A stretch of 64,000 nt of DNA. Source: Duganella aquatilis (GTDB lineage: Bacteria > Pseudomonadota > Gammaproteobacteria > Burkholderiales > Burkholderiaceae_D). Every line of letters starts with the position of its first letter. Position 1 is the first letter of the stretch. Under the pieces are notes generated by a model. It ran no database searches. It was not told the DNA's origin and was given only the letters and a program-made list of their open reading frames with translations. Positions 24,994 through 33,587 of the stretch are shown piece by piece. The DNA lies in assembly GCF_009674565.1 (NCBI RefSeq), contig NZ_WKJL01000022.1:1-64000 (forward strand), in the 5' to 3' direction. The translations under genes were made by a program, and so were the position numbers.

Positions 24994-26802
24994 TTAGCCG
25001 GCCACTTTCGGCTCGGCGGTGCGCAGACGGATGTGCAGTTCTTTCAGCTGCTTCTCGTCCACTTCCGACGGCGCGTGGGTCAGCAGATCCTGCGCGCGCT
25101 GGGTTTTCGGGAAGGCGATCACGTCGCGGATCGAATCGGACTTGGTCATCAGCGTCACGATACGGTCCAGGCCGAATGCCAGGCCACCGTGCGGCGGCGC
25201 GCCGTATTGCAGCGCGTCCAGCAGGAAGCCGAACTTCAGGCGCGCTTCGTCGGCGTCGATCTTCAGTGCGCGGAACACTTTCGACTGCACGTCTTCGCGG
25301 TGGATACGGATCGAACCGCCGCCCAGTTCCCAGCCGTTCAGCACCATGTCGTAGGCCTTGGCGATGCAGGCGCCCGGATTGGTTTCCAGCCAGTCTTCGT
25401 GGCCGTCTTTCGGCGCGGTGAACGGGTGGTGGGTCGCGGTCCAGCGGTCCGACTCTTCGTCGTATTCGAACATCGGGAAGTCGATCACCCACAGCGGCGA
25501 CCAGACGTCGTCGAACAGGCCGGCGGCCTTGCCGAATTCCGAGTGGCCGATCTTCACGCGCAGCGCGCCGATGGCGTCGTTGACGATCTTGGCCTTGTCG
25601 GCGCCAAAGAAGATCAGGTCGCCGTCTTCGGCGCCGGTCAGTTCCAGCACCTTGGCCAGCGCGGCGTCGTGCAGGTTCTTGACGATCGGCGACTGCAGGC
25701 CGTCACGGCCCTTGGCTTTCTCGTTGACCTTGATGTAGGCCAGGCCCTTGGCGCCGTAGATGGCGACGAACTGGGTGTAGGCGTCGATTTCCGAACGCGG
25801 CATGTCGGCGCCCTTCGGTACGCGCAGACCGACCACGCGGCCGTTCGGCATGTTGGCGGCGCCCGAGAACACCTTGAAGTCGACGTCCTTCATGACGTCG
25901 GTCAGTTCGGTGAACTGCAGCTTGACGCGCATGTCCGGCTTGTCCGAACCGTAGCTGCCCATGGCCTCCGAGAAGTTCATGACCGGGAACGGGTTAGGCA
26001 GGTCGACGTCCATGGTGTTCTTGAACGTTTTGCGTATCATGTCTTCGAACAGATCGCGGATTTCCTGTTCGCTCAGGAACGAGGTTTCGCAGTCGATCTG
26101 GGTGAATTCCGGCTGGCGGTCGGCGCGCAGGTCTTCGTCGCGGAAGCACTTGGTGATCTGGTAGTAACGGTCGAAGTTGGCGACCATCAGCAGCTGCTTG
26201 AACAGCTGCGGCGACTGCGGCAGCGCGAAGAAGCTGCCGGCGTTGACGCGCGACGGCACCAGGTAGTCGCGTGCGCCTTCCGGGGTCGACTTGGTCAGCA
26301 TCGGGGTTTCGATGTCGATGAAGCCCAGCTCGTCCAGGTACTTGCGCACTTCCATGGTGACCTTGTAGCGCAGGCGCAGGTTGTTCTGCATCTGCGGACG
26401 GCGCAGGTCCAGCACGCGGTGGGTCAGGCGGGTGGTTTCCGACAGGTTGTCGTCGTCCAGCTGGAACGGCACGGCCACGGAGGCGTTCAGCACTTCCAGT
26501 TCGGAGCAGATCACTTCGATCTTGCCCGATTTCAGGTTGTTGTTGACGGTGCCTTCCAGGCGGTCCTTGACCACGCCGGTAACGCGCAGGCAGAACTCGT
26601 TACGTACGGCTTCGGCGGCTTTGAATACTTCAGCCTGTTCCGGATTGCATACGATCTGCACCAGGCCTTCGCGGTCGCGCAGGTCGATGAAGATCACACC
26701 GCCGTGGTCGCGACGACGGTGTACCCAGCCGCACAGGCTGACGGTTTGGCCAAGCAGCGCTTCAGTGGTGAGGCCGCAGTAGTGAGTACGCATTGAGGAC
26801 AT
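24994..26802 (-). CDS. aspS: aspartate--tRNA ligase, probably non-discriminating
   Basis: A 602-residue class II synthetase: N-terminal OB-fold anticodon-binding domain ([21 protein letters not shown]), motif 2 region ([23 protein letters not shown] split by family convention), the bacterial GAD insertion in the middle, and motif 3 near the C-terminus ([13 protein letters not shown]). The His in RRRDHGG is the residue associated with non-discriminating AspRS in bacteria that make Asn-tRNA through GatCAB; discriminating enzymes such as that of E. coli have Leu there. The gene follows the DUF502 gene closely. Identity certain; the tRNA specificity is inferred from one site. Confidence 0.97.
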   Translation of the reverse strand: MSSMRTHYCGLTTEALLGQTVSLCGWVHRRRDHGGVIFIDLRDREGLVQIVCNPEQAEVFKAAEAVRNEFCLRVTGVVKDRLEGTVNNNLKSGKIEVICSELEVLNASVAVPFQLDDDNLSETTRLTHRVLDLRRPQMQNNLRLRYKVTMEVRKYLDELGFIDIETPMLTKSTPEGARDYLVPSRVNAGSFFALPQSPQLFKQLLMVANFDRYYQITKCFRDEDLRADRQPEFTQIDCETSFLSEQEIRDLFEDMIRKTFKNTMDVDLPNPFPVMNFSEAMGSYGSDKPDMRVKLQFTELTDVMKDVDFKVFSGAANMPNGRVVGLRVPKGADMPRSEIDAYTQFVAIYGAKGLAYIKVNEKAKGRDGLQSPIVKNLHDAALAKVLELTGAEDGDLIFFGADKAKIVNDAIGALRVKIGHSEFGKAAGLFDDVWSPLWVIDFPMFEYDEESDRWTATHHPFTAPKDGHEDWLETNPGACIAKAYDMVLNGWELGGGSIRIHREDVQSKVFRALKIDADEARLKFGFLLDALQYGAPPHGGLAFGLDRIVTLMTKSDSIRDVIAFPKTQRAQDLLTHAPSEVDEKQLKELHIRLRTAEPKVAG

Positions 26803-26830
26803 GTTTATTTCTCGGTTCAGGTTAAGTTAC

Positions 26831-27460
26831 TCAGTTAATCTTGGTTTCATCCAGGACGATGGTTTTCGGCGCGTCTTCCGGCGCCACCACGCCCATCGAA
26901 ACGATGTACTTCAGGGCGGCATCGACCGACATGTCGAGTTCCACCACATCCTTCTTGGCCAGCATCAGGAAAAAGCCCGAGGTCGGATTCGGCGTGGTCG
27001 GCACGTAGACGCTGACGTACTCGCCGACCAGGTGGTTCTTCACGTCCCCGCCCGGCGCGCCGGTCAGGAAGGCGATGGTCCACGAGTTCTGGTGCGGATA
27101 CGGTATCAGCACCGCCTTGCGGAACGCATTGCCGGACGACGAGAACAGCGTGTCGGACACCTGCTTGACGCTCGAATACAGCGAGCTGACCACCGGAATC
27201 CGGGTCAGCAGTTTTTCCCACAGCTTGACCACATAGTTGCCGACCAGGTTGTTGGTCAGCAGGCCGGTCAGGAACACGATGACGATGGTCAGCAAGGTGC
27301 CCAGGCCAGGAATATCGAAGCCGATCAGGGTACGCGGCTGCCAGCGCTCCGGCACGAACAGCAGGGACTGGTCCATGGTGCTGATCACCAGGTTCAGCAC
27401 CCAGGCGGTGATCGCCAGGGGCACCAGGATCAGCAAGCCGGTAATGAAATATTTACGCAT
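26831..27460 (-). CDS. DUF502-family membrane protein
   Basis: A 209-residue protein with two hydrophobic segments (residues about 4-25 and 52-74) and the conserved family stretches LLTNNLVGNYVVKLWEKLLTRIPVVSSLYSSVKQ and SWTIAFLTGAPGG, here cited by parts. Members are inner-membrane proteins of unknown role, conserved beside aspS and fmdB in betaproteobacteria. Start ATG; the upstream FmdB gene ends 19 bases away, the aspS start is 28 bases downstream, so all three are probably one transcript. Confidence 0.88.
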   Translation of the reverse strand: MRKYFITGLLILVPLAITAWVLNLVISTMDQSLLFVPERWQPRTLIGFDIPGLGTLLTIVIVFLTGLLTNNLVGNYVVKLWEKLLTRIPVVSSLYSSVKQVSDTLFSSSGNAFRKAVLIPYPHQNSWTIAFLTGAPGGDVKNHLVGEYVSVYVPTTPNPTSGFFLMLAKKDVVELDMSVDAALKYIVSMGVVAPEDAPKTIVLDETKIN

Positions 27461-27479
27461 CGAAATCCTTCTTGTTGAC

Positions 27480-27767
27480 TCAGGTATCGCTGGAGCCGCC
27501 CGATGGCGTCGGCGTCGGTGCGGGAGTCGGCGCAGGCGCCGGCGACTCGCTCGTGGACGGCGCGGTGCCGGTGGCCGGCGGCGTGCCGCCGCGGAAATCG
27601 GTCACATACCAGCCGGAACCCTTCAACTGGAAACCGGCAGCGGTCACTTGCTTCTTAAACGACTCCTTGCCGCACGACGGGCAGACAGTCAGCTGCGGGT
27701 CGGAAATCTTCTGCAAGACATCCTTGGCAAAACCGCAGGCCTCGCAGCGGTACGCGTAGATCGGCAT
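27480..27767 (-). CDS. FmdB-family zinc ribbon protein
   Basis: A 95-residue protein starting MPIYAYRCEACG. Cys8, Cys11, Cys29 and Cys32 form one zinc ribbon (YRCEACG and CPSCGKE). The region GSGWYVTDFRGG is typical of the family, and a Pro/Ala/Thr-rich tail follows. FmdB proteins were named as regulators in methylotroph amidase operons, but in most bacteria the function is unknown. The ATG at 27767 has GGAG six bases upstream. First gene of the FmdB-DUF502-aspS series. Confidence 0.9.
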   Translation of the reverse strand: MPIYAYRCEACGFAKDVLQKISDPQLTVCPSCGKESFKKQVTAAGFQLKGSGWYVTDFRGGTPPATGTAPSTSESPAPAPTPAPTPTPSGGSSDT

Positions 27768-28009
27768 CAATTACTCCGCAAAAATCATCAAAACCCTGAA
27801 TTATAAAGCCTTTTGCCGGCCATCTGACTGTTTCCTGTGGTTACGCCAACTTGGCTAATCGTTTTCATAGCAAAAAACTATTCGCTAATTGTCTCTCGGC
27901 ATGTTTTAATGCAATCCTACAAGCGCTGATTTCCCAATCCCTGAATCGCCGCATCGTTAGCCGTCCCTGACGCACGACGCTCCAACTCTTTGATTCTTTG
28001 GGAAATACC
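27768..28009. other. intergenic promoter region
   Basis: A 242-base gap between divergent genes (FmdB leftward, small secreted protein rightward). The middle, around 27795-27880, is AT-rich and should hold promoters for both. I see no ORF with a credible start, no tRNA and no strong hairpin. Confidence 0.5.
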
Positions 28010-28216
28010 ATGAAAAAATACCTGTACGCCGGCGTCCTCGCCGCATGCCTCAGCGCTCCTGTCTTCGCCGCCAACAGCAAGTTCGTCGCCCAATCGCCGG
28101 AAGAACCGTTGCATAAACGTTCGGTGTTGTTGTGCATGGCGGTGCTGGTCGGCCTGCATTATTTGCGCCACCTGCCTGGCGTGCCGGCCCGCCGTCCAGC
28201 CAACACCGAAGTGTGA
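28010..28216 (+). CDS. small exported membrane protein, unknown
   Basis: A 68-residue protein with a signal peptide (MKKYLYAGVLAACLSAPVFA, cleavage after FAA or FA), a short linker SKFVAQSPEEPLHKR, a hydrophobic segment (SVLLCMAVLVGLHYL) and a basic, proline-rich tail. The layout, extracytoplasmic linker with a PEEP, helix, basic end, is loosely like a surface-sorting tail, but no recognised motif is complete. The ATG at 28010 has GGGA upstream. Its stop overlaps the next start (TGATG), so the two are coupled. No family recognised; the reality of the gene rests on signal peptide and coupling. Confidence 0.5.
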   Translation: MKKYLYAGVLAACLSAPVFAANSKFVAQSPEEPLHKRSVLLCMAVLVGLHYLRHLPGVPARRPANTEV

Positions 28217-28578
28217 TGCGCGCCGCAGCGCTCCTCCTGTGCGGCGCGCTGCTGGCCGCCGGGCCGGTGTCGGCGGTGGCCATGCGCGCGCACGAGTTCA
28301 TCGACGCCGACCAGCGCGTGCCGGTGACCTTGCCGTCCGACCGCGCCACCGAGGTCATCAGCATGACGCCGGCGCTCGACGCGGCCGCCGTGCTGACGCC
28401 CGCCCCGGAGCAGCCTCTGGCCGCGCAGCAGCAGCCCCAGGCGGTGCTGCCGCCGGCCGCCAGCCCGGTGCCGGAGCCGTCCGGCTGGGTGCTGATGGTC
28501 TTGGGCATGCTGTTGCTGTTTCTGGTACAACCCAGGAAAACCGAGGAAAGTTTCTCCATCCGCCTGGATTCGCGCTGA
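28216..28578 (+). CDS. small exported protein with PEP-CTERM-like tail
   Basis: A 120-residue protein: signal peptide (MRAAALLLCGALLAAGPVSAVA), an Ala/Pro/Gln-rich middle, then the C-terminal sequence PVPEPSGWVLMVLGMLLLFL followed by VQPRKTEE. VPEPS plus a hydrophobic helix plus basic residues is the layout of PEP-CTERM sorting signals, cleaved by exosortase in exopolysaccharide-producing betaproteobacteria; here about 13 residues follow the helix, slightly more than usual. The ATG overlaps the upstream stop by one base. No exosortase gene is in this window. Function unknown. Confidence 0.6.
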   Translation: MRAAALLLCGALLAAGPVSAVAMRAHEFIDADQRVPVTLPSDRATEVISMTPALDAAAVLTPAPEQPLAAQQQPQAVLPPAASPVPEPSGWVLMVLGMLLLFLVQPRKTEESFSIRLDSR

Positions 28579-28636
28579 ACCGCACGCCGGGCCGATAAGC
28601 GGCCGCTCGCACAGACAACGCCGGCAAAGTTCCTTA

Positions 28637-28656
28637 TAACGGTAAACACACCGTTA
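28637..28656. promoter_or_regulatory. inverted repeat before YXWGXW protein
   Basis: TAACGGT, six bases, ACCGTTA: perfect 7-base arms. It ends exactly where the strong ribosome binding site AAAGGAGGAG begins and 16 bases before the ATG. It may be an operator or a leader hairpin that modulates access to the ribosome binding site. Confidence 0.45.
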
Positions 28657-28671
28657 AAGGAGGAGTTCATT

Positions 28672-29037
28672 ATGATGAAGAAACTACTGCTTGCCGCCGC
28701 CATCGCGGCTTCCGCTGGTACGTTCAGCGTGCCGGCATCGGCCGCCGTGATCGTGGTGCAGACCGCGCCGCCGCCGCCGCGCGATGAAGTGGTGCCGCCG
28801 CCACGCCACGGCTATGTGTGGGCGCCGGGCTACTGGGACTGGCGCAACAACCGCCACGTCTGGACCAAAGGCCACTGGGAGCGCGAGCGCCGCGGCTATG
28901 TCTACCATCAACCAGCCTGGGTCGAGCGTGACGGCCACTGGGAAATGTCGCGCGGCAGCTGGGCTCGCGGCGACAACGACCACGACGGCGTGCCGAACGG
29001 CCGCGACGACCATCCCAACAATCCGCGCCGTAACTAA
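28672..29037 (+). CDS. YXWGXW-repeat secreted protein
   Basis: A 121-residue protein with a signal peptide (cleavage near VPASAAV), a proline patch (APPPPRDEVVPPPRHG), two aromatic repeats of the YXWGXW kind (YVWAPGYWDW and HVWTKGHWERE, with VERDGHWEM as a third partial copy), and a charged tail rich in Asp/Asn/His/Arg (DNDHDGVPNGRDDHP) that resembles a calcium-binding thrombospondin-like repeat. Such proteins are common in Burkholderiales, are extracytoplasmic, and have no established function. A strong ribosome binding site (GGAGGAG) supports the start and suggests high expression. Confidence 0.8.
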   Translation: MMKKLLLAAAIAASAGTFSVPASAAVIVVQTAPPPPRDEVVPPPRHGYVWAPGYWDWRNNRHVWTKGHWERERRGYVYHQPAWVERDGHWEMSRGSWARGDNDHDGVPNGRDDHPNNPRRN

Positions 29038-29043
29038 GCCGGC

Positions 29044-29637
29044 CTAGCGCCGGCGCCACGCCATCCAGCGTTCCTTGCCGGCAAACACCGGGATGGAGTC
29101 GCTGACGGCGTCGTCGGCGATGCAGTCGAAGTCCGCGCGCAGCAAGTCATCCAGCTGCGCGCGGCTGATGCCGAACGGCGGCCCCTTGGGCGCCTCGTCA
29201 AAGAAGAAATAACCTGCCAGCAGCGCGCCCGGCGCCAGCAGCTGCGCCCAGCGCGCCGCCACTTGCGGCCACATGGCGCGCGGCATCGCGCACAGGAAGG
29301 CGCGTTCGTAGATCAGTTGCAGCGGCCGCTCCGGCTGCCACGCAAAGAAATCCGCCTCGACCACCCGCGCCGCATGCACGCCGGCCGCCTGCCTGCCTTG
29401 CGCCACGGCCGCAGGCGAGAAATCGATGGCGGTCGCATCCCAGCCCTGCCCTGCCAGAAACGCCAGTTCGTAGGCCGAACCGCAGCCCGGTATCAAGGTG
29501 ACCAGCGGCCCGCTGCCGGCGGCGAAGTCGCGCAAGGCTTGCGGCACGCCGCCCTTATCCCACGGCGTGAAGTTGCGCGCGAAGCGCTCATCCCAGAACG
29601 CCGGCGACAACGGATCGCGCTGCTGGAAATCCGCCAC
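29044..29637 (-). CDS. thiopurine S-methyltransferase-like SAM methyltransferase
   Basis: A 197-residue protein of the TPMT family: N-terminal FWDERFARNFTPWDKGG, the SAM-binding motif TLIPGCGSAYELAFLA, and an ERAFLCAMP stretch typical of the family. Bacterial TPMT relatives methylate thiols, selenium or tellurium compounds; the substrate here is unknown. It begins five bases after ubiB on the same strand and is probably the last gene of the ubiE-Tim44-ubiJ-ubiB unit; an internal hairpin after the Tim44 gene may reduce its expression. Convergent with the YXWGXW gene six bases away. Confidence 0.88.
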   Translation of the reverse strand: MADFQQRDPLSPAFWDERFARNFTPWDKGGVPQALRDFAAGSGPLVTLIPGCGSAYELAFLAGQGWDATAIDFSPAAVAQGRQAAGVHAARVVEADFFAWQPERPLQLIYERAFLCAMPRAMWPQVAARWAQLLAPGALLAGYFFFDEAPKGPPFGISRAQLDDLLRADFDCIADDAVSDSIPVFAGKERWMAWRRR

Positions 29638-29642
29638 GGCGC

Positions 29643-31211
29643 TTACAGCAGGTGATGGAAACGGTGGTACAGCTGGAAGCCGGCCACGCCCAGCGCCACG
29701 GCGCCGACCACGTAGATCACCAGGCTCAACAGGCGGTTGGTACGCTGCTGTTCGCTGATCAGCACTTTGATCAGCTCGGTATTATCGTTGGGCCGCTCGG
29801 CATGGCGCTCCAGCGCCTGGTGCACCAGGCGCGGCAGCTGCGGGAAGATGTGGGCATAGCGCGGCGCCTCGGCCTTCAGGCGCTGCATGAAGCCCTTGAC
29901 GCCGACCTGCTCGCCCATCCAGTTTTCCAGGTAGGGCTTGGCGGTTTTCCACAGGTCCAGGTCCGGGTCCAGCTGGCGGCCCAGGCCTTCGATGTTGAGC
30001 AGCGTCTTTTGCAGCAGCACCAGCTGCGGCTGCACTTCGACGTTGAAGCGGCGCGAGGTCTGGAACAAACGCAGCAGGATCTGGCCGAACGAGATGTCCT
30101 TCAGCGGGCGGTCGAAGATCGGTTCGCAGCAGGCGCGCACCGCCGATTCCAGTTCGTCGACGCGGGTTTCTTTCGGCGCCCAGCCGGACTCGATGTGCGC
30201 CTCGGCCACGCGCTTGTAGTCGCGGCGGAAGAAGGCCAGGAAATTCTGCGACAGGTAATCCTTGTCGTAATCGGTCAGCGTGCCGACGATGCCGAAGTCC
30301 AGCGCAATGTAGCGGCCAAAGGTTTCCGGCTCGATCGATACCAGGATATTCCCCGGATGCATATCCGCATGGAAGAAGCCGTCGCGGAACACCTGCGTGA
30401 AGAAGATTTCCACGCCGTCACTGGACAGTTTTTTCAGGTCCACGCCGGCCGCTTCCAGGCGGTCGATCTGCGACACCGGAATGCCGTGCATGCGCTCCAT
30501 GACGATCACGCTGCTGGAGCAGTAATCCCAGTACATCTCCGGCACCAGCAGCAGCTGGGAGTCGGCGAAGTTGCGGCGCAGCTGGCTGGCGTTGGCGGCT
30601 TCGCGCATCAGGTCCAGCTCGTCGTGCAGATACTTGTCGAACTCGGCGACCACTTCCTTCGGCTTCAAGCGCTTGCTGTCGGCCCAGACGTTGCCGATCC
30701 ACTCGGCGGCGATGTGCATCAGCGCCACGTCCTCGTCGATCGACTTCTTCATGCCGGGACGCAGCACCTTGACCGCCACCTGGCGGCCATCCTTGAGCGT
30801 GGCGAAGTGCACCTGCGCGATCGAGGCCGAGGCCACCGGCGTGCGTTCGAAGGTGGCGAACAGTTCATCCGGATGGGCGCCCAGCGATTTGCGGATCTGC
30901 GCGATGGCCAGGTCGGAATCGAACGGCGGCACGCGGTCCTGCAGGCGCGACAGCTCGATCACCAGGTCGGCCGGAATCAGGTCGCTGCGGGTCGACAGCA
31001 CCTGGCCGAACTTGACGAAGATCGGTCCCAGTTCCTCCAGCGCCATGCGCAGCCGCACGCCGCGCGGCGCCGACAGGTCGCGCCAGAAAAACACCGTGTC
31101 GATCAGCTTGGTGATGCGCGGCTTCTTCAAGCCGGAGATGGCGATTTCGTCGAGGCCGTAACCTACCGATACCCGCAGAATTTTCAGCAGGCGCAAGAAT
31201 TTCCGCATCAT
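29643..31211 (-). CDS. ubiB: ubiquinone biosynthesis atypical kinase/ATPase UbiB
   Basis: A 522-residue protein of the ABC1/UbiB family. The invariant N-terminal KxGQ motif appears as VKFGQ (residues 66-70), the Ala-rich loop as [12 protein letters not shown], the catalytic stretch as [13 protein letters not shown], the metal-binding DFG-like site as [10 protein letters not shown], and two hydrophobic segments near the C-terminus anchor it in the membrane. UbiB assists the UbiE-to-UbiJ assembly in coenzyme Q synthesis through ATPase activity. The start overlaps the ubiJ stop by four bases. Identity firm. Confidence 0.96.
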   Translation of the reverse strand: MMRKFLRLLKILRVSVGYGLDEIAISGLKKPRITKLIDTVFFWRDLSAPRGVRLRMALEELGPIFVKFGQVLSTRSDLIPADLVIELSRLQDRVPPFDSDLAIAQIRKSLGAHPDELFATFERTPVASASIAQVHFATLKDGRQVAVKVLRPGMKKSIDEDVALMHIAAEWIGNVWADSKRLKPKEVVAEFDKYLHDELDLMREAANASQLRRNFADSQLLLVPEMYWDYCSSSVIVMERMHGIPVSQIDRLEAAGVDLKKLSSDGVEIFFTQVFRDGFFHADMHPGNILVSIEPETFGRYIALDFGIVGTLTDYDKDYLSQNFLAFFRRDYKRVAEAHIESGWAPKETRVDELESAVRACCEPIFDRPLKDISFGQILLRLFQTSRRFNVEVQPQLVLLQKTLLNIEGLGRQLDPDLDLWKTAKPYLENWMGEQVGVKGFMQRLKAEAPRYAHIFPQLPRLVHQALERHAERPNDNTELIKVLISEQQRTNRLLSLVIYVVGAVALGVAGFQLYHRFHHLL

Positions 31212-31816
31212 TGTGATCCCAGTTTCTGTTCCAGTTTGGCGAGGCGCTTGGCGGCGCGCTCGACGTCGTCGCGCAGGCGGGTGACGTCGGCCGAGTAAGC
31301 TTCCACGGTCTGCGGCCGCACCAGCACCTGTTTTTCGTCGAGCAGGAATTCGGCGACGTTTTCGGCGAGTTTCTGATGGCCGGCCTTGACCGCTTCAAAC
31401 GCGGCCTTGGCGCCGGAGACGGCGCGCACGGCGGCGATCGGCCCCACCACTTTTTCCAGGTCGTTCTCGGCTTCCCAGCGCAACGACTTGCTCAGGCTGG
31501 AAATGGCGTTGGCGAATTCGGCGTCGCCTTCGATCTGCACGTAGGAGAAGGCGCGGTCGCGGTTTTGCGCAATCAGCGGCAGGTCGGACAGCTTGACGCG
31601 GATGGTGACGCGGGCGGCCTCGTCAACCGGCGCCGGTTCCAGATAGCCGTCGGCGGTCACGCGCAGGCGCAGCGCGACCGAGCCGGCGTCGATGCTGGCG
31701 GTCTTGCCGGCGTGGCGCTGCAACTCCTGGCGCGCCCACGGCTCCTGCGCCAGCAAATGGTTGATGGCGGCGCTGGCGGGCGCCGCGGAGAAACTGCCTG
31801 GATTCAATGAAATCAT
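31208..31816 (-). CDS. ubiJ: ubiquinone biosynthesis accessory factor UbiJ (SCP2 domain)
   Basis: A 202-residue protein with an N-terminal SCP2-like lipid-binding domain (residues about 10-115, including [18 protein letters not shown] and [18 protein letters not shown]) and a C-terminal helical, coiled-coil-forming part ([22 protein letters not shown]). UbiJ binds the isoprenoid tail of coenzyme Q intermediates and scaffolds the soluble Ubi complex with UbiK. Position between Tim44-like and ubiB genes matches betaproteobacterial operons. A terminator-like hairpin lies just upstream, so a second promoter may exist. Confidence 0.9.
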   Translation of the reverse strand: MISLNPGSFSAAPASAAINHLLAQEPWARQELQRHAGKTASIDAGSVALRLRVTADGYLEPAPVDEAARVTIRVKLSDLPLIAQNRDRAFSYVQIEGDAEFANAISSLSKSLRWEAENDLEKVVGPIAAVRAVSGAKAAFEAVKAGHQKLAENVAEFLLDEKQVLVRPQTVEAYSADVTRLRDDVERAAKRLAKLEQKLGSQ

Positions 31817-31838
31817 GTTCTAGCCGTTGAAAACAAAA

Positions 31839-31856
31839 CCGCCCGGTAACGGGCGG
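31839..31856 (-). terminator. terminator-like stem-loop after Tim44-like gene
   Basis: CCGCCCG (31839-31845), GTAA, CGGGCGG (31850-31856). In the leftward sense it is a 7-bp GC-only stem followed by TTTTGTTTTC, a good intrinsic terminator. It sits between the Tim44-like gene and ubiJ, so readthrough into ubiJ-ubiB is probably partial. Confidence 0.8.
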
Positions 31857-31894
31857 CCTTGATCTTACCAGTTTTACCGGAACAAGCCGGTTGA

Positions 31895-32797
31895 TTACGC
31901 CAGTTGCTGAATACCAGCCAACAGCCAGCCGCTCGAACCGTTGACCGGCTTGGCCAGGTTCCACACTTCGTGGAACGGCTCGGCCAGCGCATCCGGCGCA
32001 GGCTTGATCATGCCGGTGAACTTGACGCTCGCCAGGTATTCGGTGTCGCTGGTCTCGATGCCCAGCAGCTCGGCGTCGATGCTGACCACGTCGGTGTAAT
32101 CGGCCACGGTGCGCTCGGTGATCTGCAGCTTCATCTCGGCAAACACTTCCGGCGTGGTGAATTCGCGGATATCGGCCACGTCGCCCTTGTCCCAGGCCGC
32201 TTGCAGGCGGATGAAGTTGCCCTTCGCCACGCGCAGGAAGCTTGCCTGGTCGAAGTCGGCAGGCACGCCCCACTGCTGGTGCGCAGGCTGGACCGGCGCG
32301 GCCGGTTGCAGACGCGAGCCGATTTCCGGCGTGGCCGAACCGCCTTGCGCCGGCATCGGGTAGACATTCTGGCTGCCGCCGAACGCGGCAGGCGCGGCCG
32401 ATGGCTGCGACTTGCCGCGAATCAGGCGGAAGAGGAAGAACACCACGCCCGCCAGCAAGGCCAGCATGATGATCGAGCCGATGGCGCCGCCCAGCGCGCC
32501 ACCCAGGCCGAAGTGCGAGAACAAGGCGCCCAGGCCCAGGCCCAGCAGCGCGCCGCCCAGGATGCCCTTCCAAGGGCTGGGACGCGGCGCCACCGGCGGC
32601 GGCGTATTCGGCGCTGGCGCCGGAGCGGCCTGGCGCGGCGCTTGCTGCGGCGCCGGCTGGGCCGGCATGCGGTTGACGTTTTGCGACTGGCGGCCAATCG
32701 AACGGCCGCCGCCGGCTGGACGCGCGGTCGCTTCCGCCAGCATCGACATGGCGGAAACGGCGATCATTGCGCCAATCAGGATTTTCTTCAGGTTCAT
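31895..32797 (-). CDS. Tim44-like domain protein (membrane-anchored)
   Basis: A 300-residue protein. It has a signal or anchor segment (MNLKKILIGAMIAVSAMSMLA), a low-complexity Pro/Ala/Gln region with a repeated QNV-x-(R/P)MPAQ motif, a Gly-rich hydrophobic stretch (GGALLGLGLGALF, then IIMLALLAGVVFFLFRLI) and a C-terminal Tim44-like domain of about 130 residues (FLRVAKGNFIRLQAAWDKGD ...). In mitochondria Tim44 tethers Hsp70; bacterial homologues have no settled role. ATG at 32797 with GGAAAG upstream. It sits between ubiE and ubiJ. Confidence 0.87.
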   Translation of the reverse strand: MNLKKILIGAMIAVSAMSMLAEATARPAGGGRSIGRQSQNVNRMPAQPAPQQAPRQAAPAPAPNTPPPVAPRPSPWKGILGGALLGLGLGALFSHFGLGGALGGAIGSIIMLALLAGVVFFLFRLIRGKSQPSAAPAAFGGSQNVYPMPAQGGSATPEIGSRLQPAAPVQPAHQQWGVPADFDQASFLRVAKGNFIRLQAAWDKGDVADIREFTTPEVFAEMKLQITERTVADYTDVVSIDAELLGIETSDTEYLASVKFTGMIKPAPDALAEPFHEVWNLAKPVNGSSGWLLAGIQQLA

Positions 32798-32811
32798 GGT
32801 CTTTCCAGTCA

Positions 32812-33546
32812 TTACATTTTGATACCGGTGTGTAAAGCGGCCACACCTGCCGTCAAGTTGTAATACGTTACGCGTTCCAGGCCAGCTTCTTCCATCATGG
32901 TTTTCAGCGTTTCCTGGTCCGGGTGCATGCGGATCGATTCCGCGAGGTAGCGATAGCTTTCGGCATCGCCGGCGATCTTCTGGCCCATCCACGGCAACAC
33001 CTTGAACGAGTAGATGTCGTAGGGCTTTTGCAGCGGCTCGGCCACTTTCGAAAATTCCAGCACCAGCAGCTTGCCGCCCGGCTTCAGCACGCGGCGCATT
33101 TCTTTCAGCGCCTGATCCTTGTGCGTCATGTTGCGCAGGCCGAAGGCGACGCTGACGCGGTCAAAGTAGTTGTCCGGGAATGGCAGTTTTTCGGCGTCAC
33201 ACAACAAGGTGGGGGTCAACAGGCCGCGATTCAAGAGGCGGTCGCGGCCGACGCGCAGCATCGACTCGTTGATGTCGGTCAGCCAGACCTCGCCGGTCGG
33301 GCCGGCCTGCTTGGCGAACACCTTGGCCAGGTCGCCCGTGCCGCCGGCGATATCCAGGCATTTGAAGCCGGGGCGCACGGCCGCGTTGGCGATGGTGAAA
33401 ATCTTCCAGATGCGGTGCAGGCCAGCCGACATGACGTCGTTCATGATGTCGTACTTGGCGGCGACAGAATGGAAAACCTTGGCAACTTCGCGGACTTTAT
33501 CTTCTTCCGCGACGGTTTTGTAACCGAAGTGAGTGGTATTGGTCAT
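32812..33546 (-). CDS. ubiE: ubiquinone/menaquinone C-methyltransferase UbiE
   Basis: A 244-residue class I methyltransferase: SAM motif [14 protein letters not shown], post-motif [15 protein letters not shown], and the UbiE/COQ5 signature [16 protein letters not shown]. It methylates C2 of the benzoquinone ring of ubiquinone intermediates. The ATG at 33546 matches the family N-terminus ([17 protein letters not shown]). First gene of the quinone operon; upstream are a TATAAT box on the minus strand (33574-33579) and an inverted repeat. Confidence 0.96.
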   Translation of the reverse strand: MTNTTHFGYKTVAEEDKVREVAKVFHSVAAKYDIMNDVMSAGLHRIWKIFTIANAAVRPGFKCLDIAGGTGDLAKVFAKQAGPTGEVWLTDINESMLRVGRDRLLNRGLLTPTLLCDAEKLPFPDNYFDRVSVAFGLRNMTHKDQALKEMRRVLKPGGKLLVLEFSKVAEPLQKPYDIYSFKVLPWMGQKIAGDAESYRYLAESIRMHPDQETLKTMMEEAGLERVTYYNLTAGVAALHTGIKM

Positions 33547-33550
33547 GGTA

Positions 33551-33574
33551 TGCAGGCCTGTTAATTTGCCTGCA
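33551..33574. promoter_or_regulatory. inverted repeat in ubiE leader
   Basis: TGCAGGC (33551-33557), ten bases, GCCTGCA (33568-33574): perfect 7-base arms, directly downstream of the minus-strand -10-like box TATAAT (33579-33574) and only four bases from the ubiE start codon. It could be an operator or a short leader hairpin. Confidence 0.45.
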
Positions 33575-33587
33575 TTATACAAGACCC

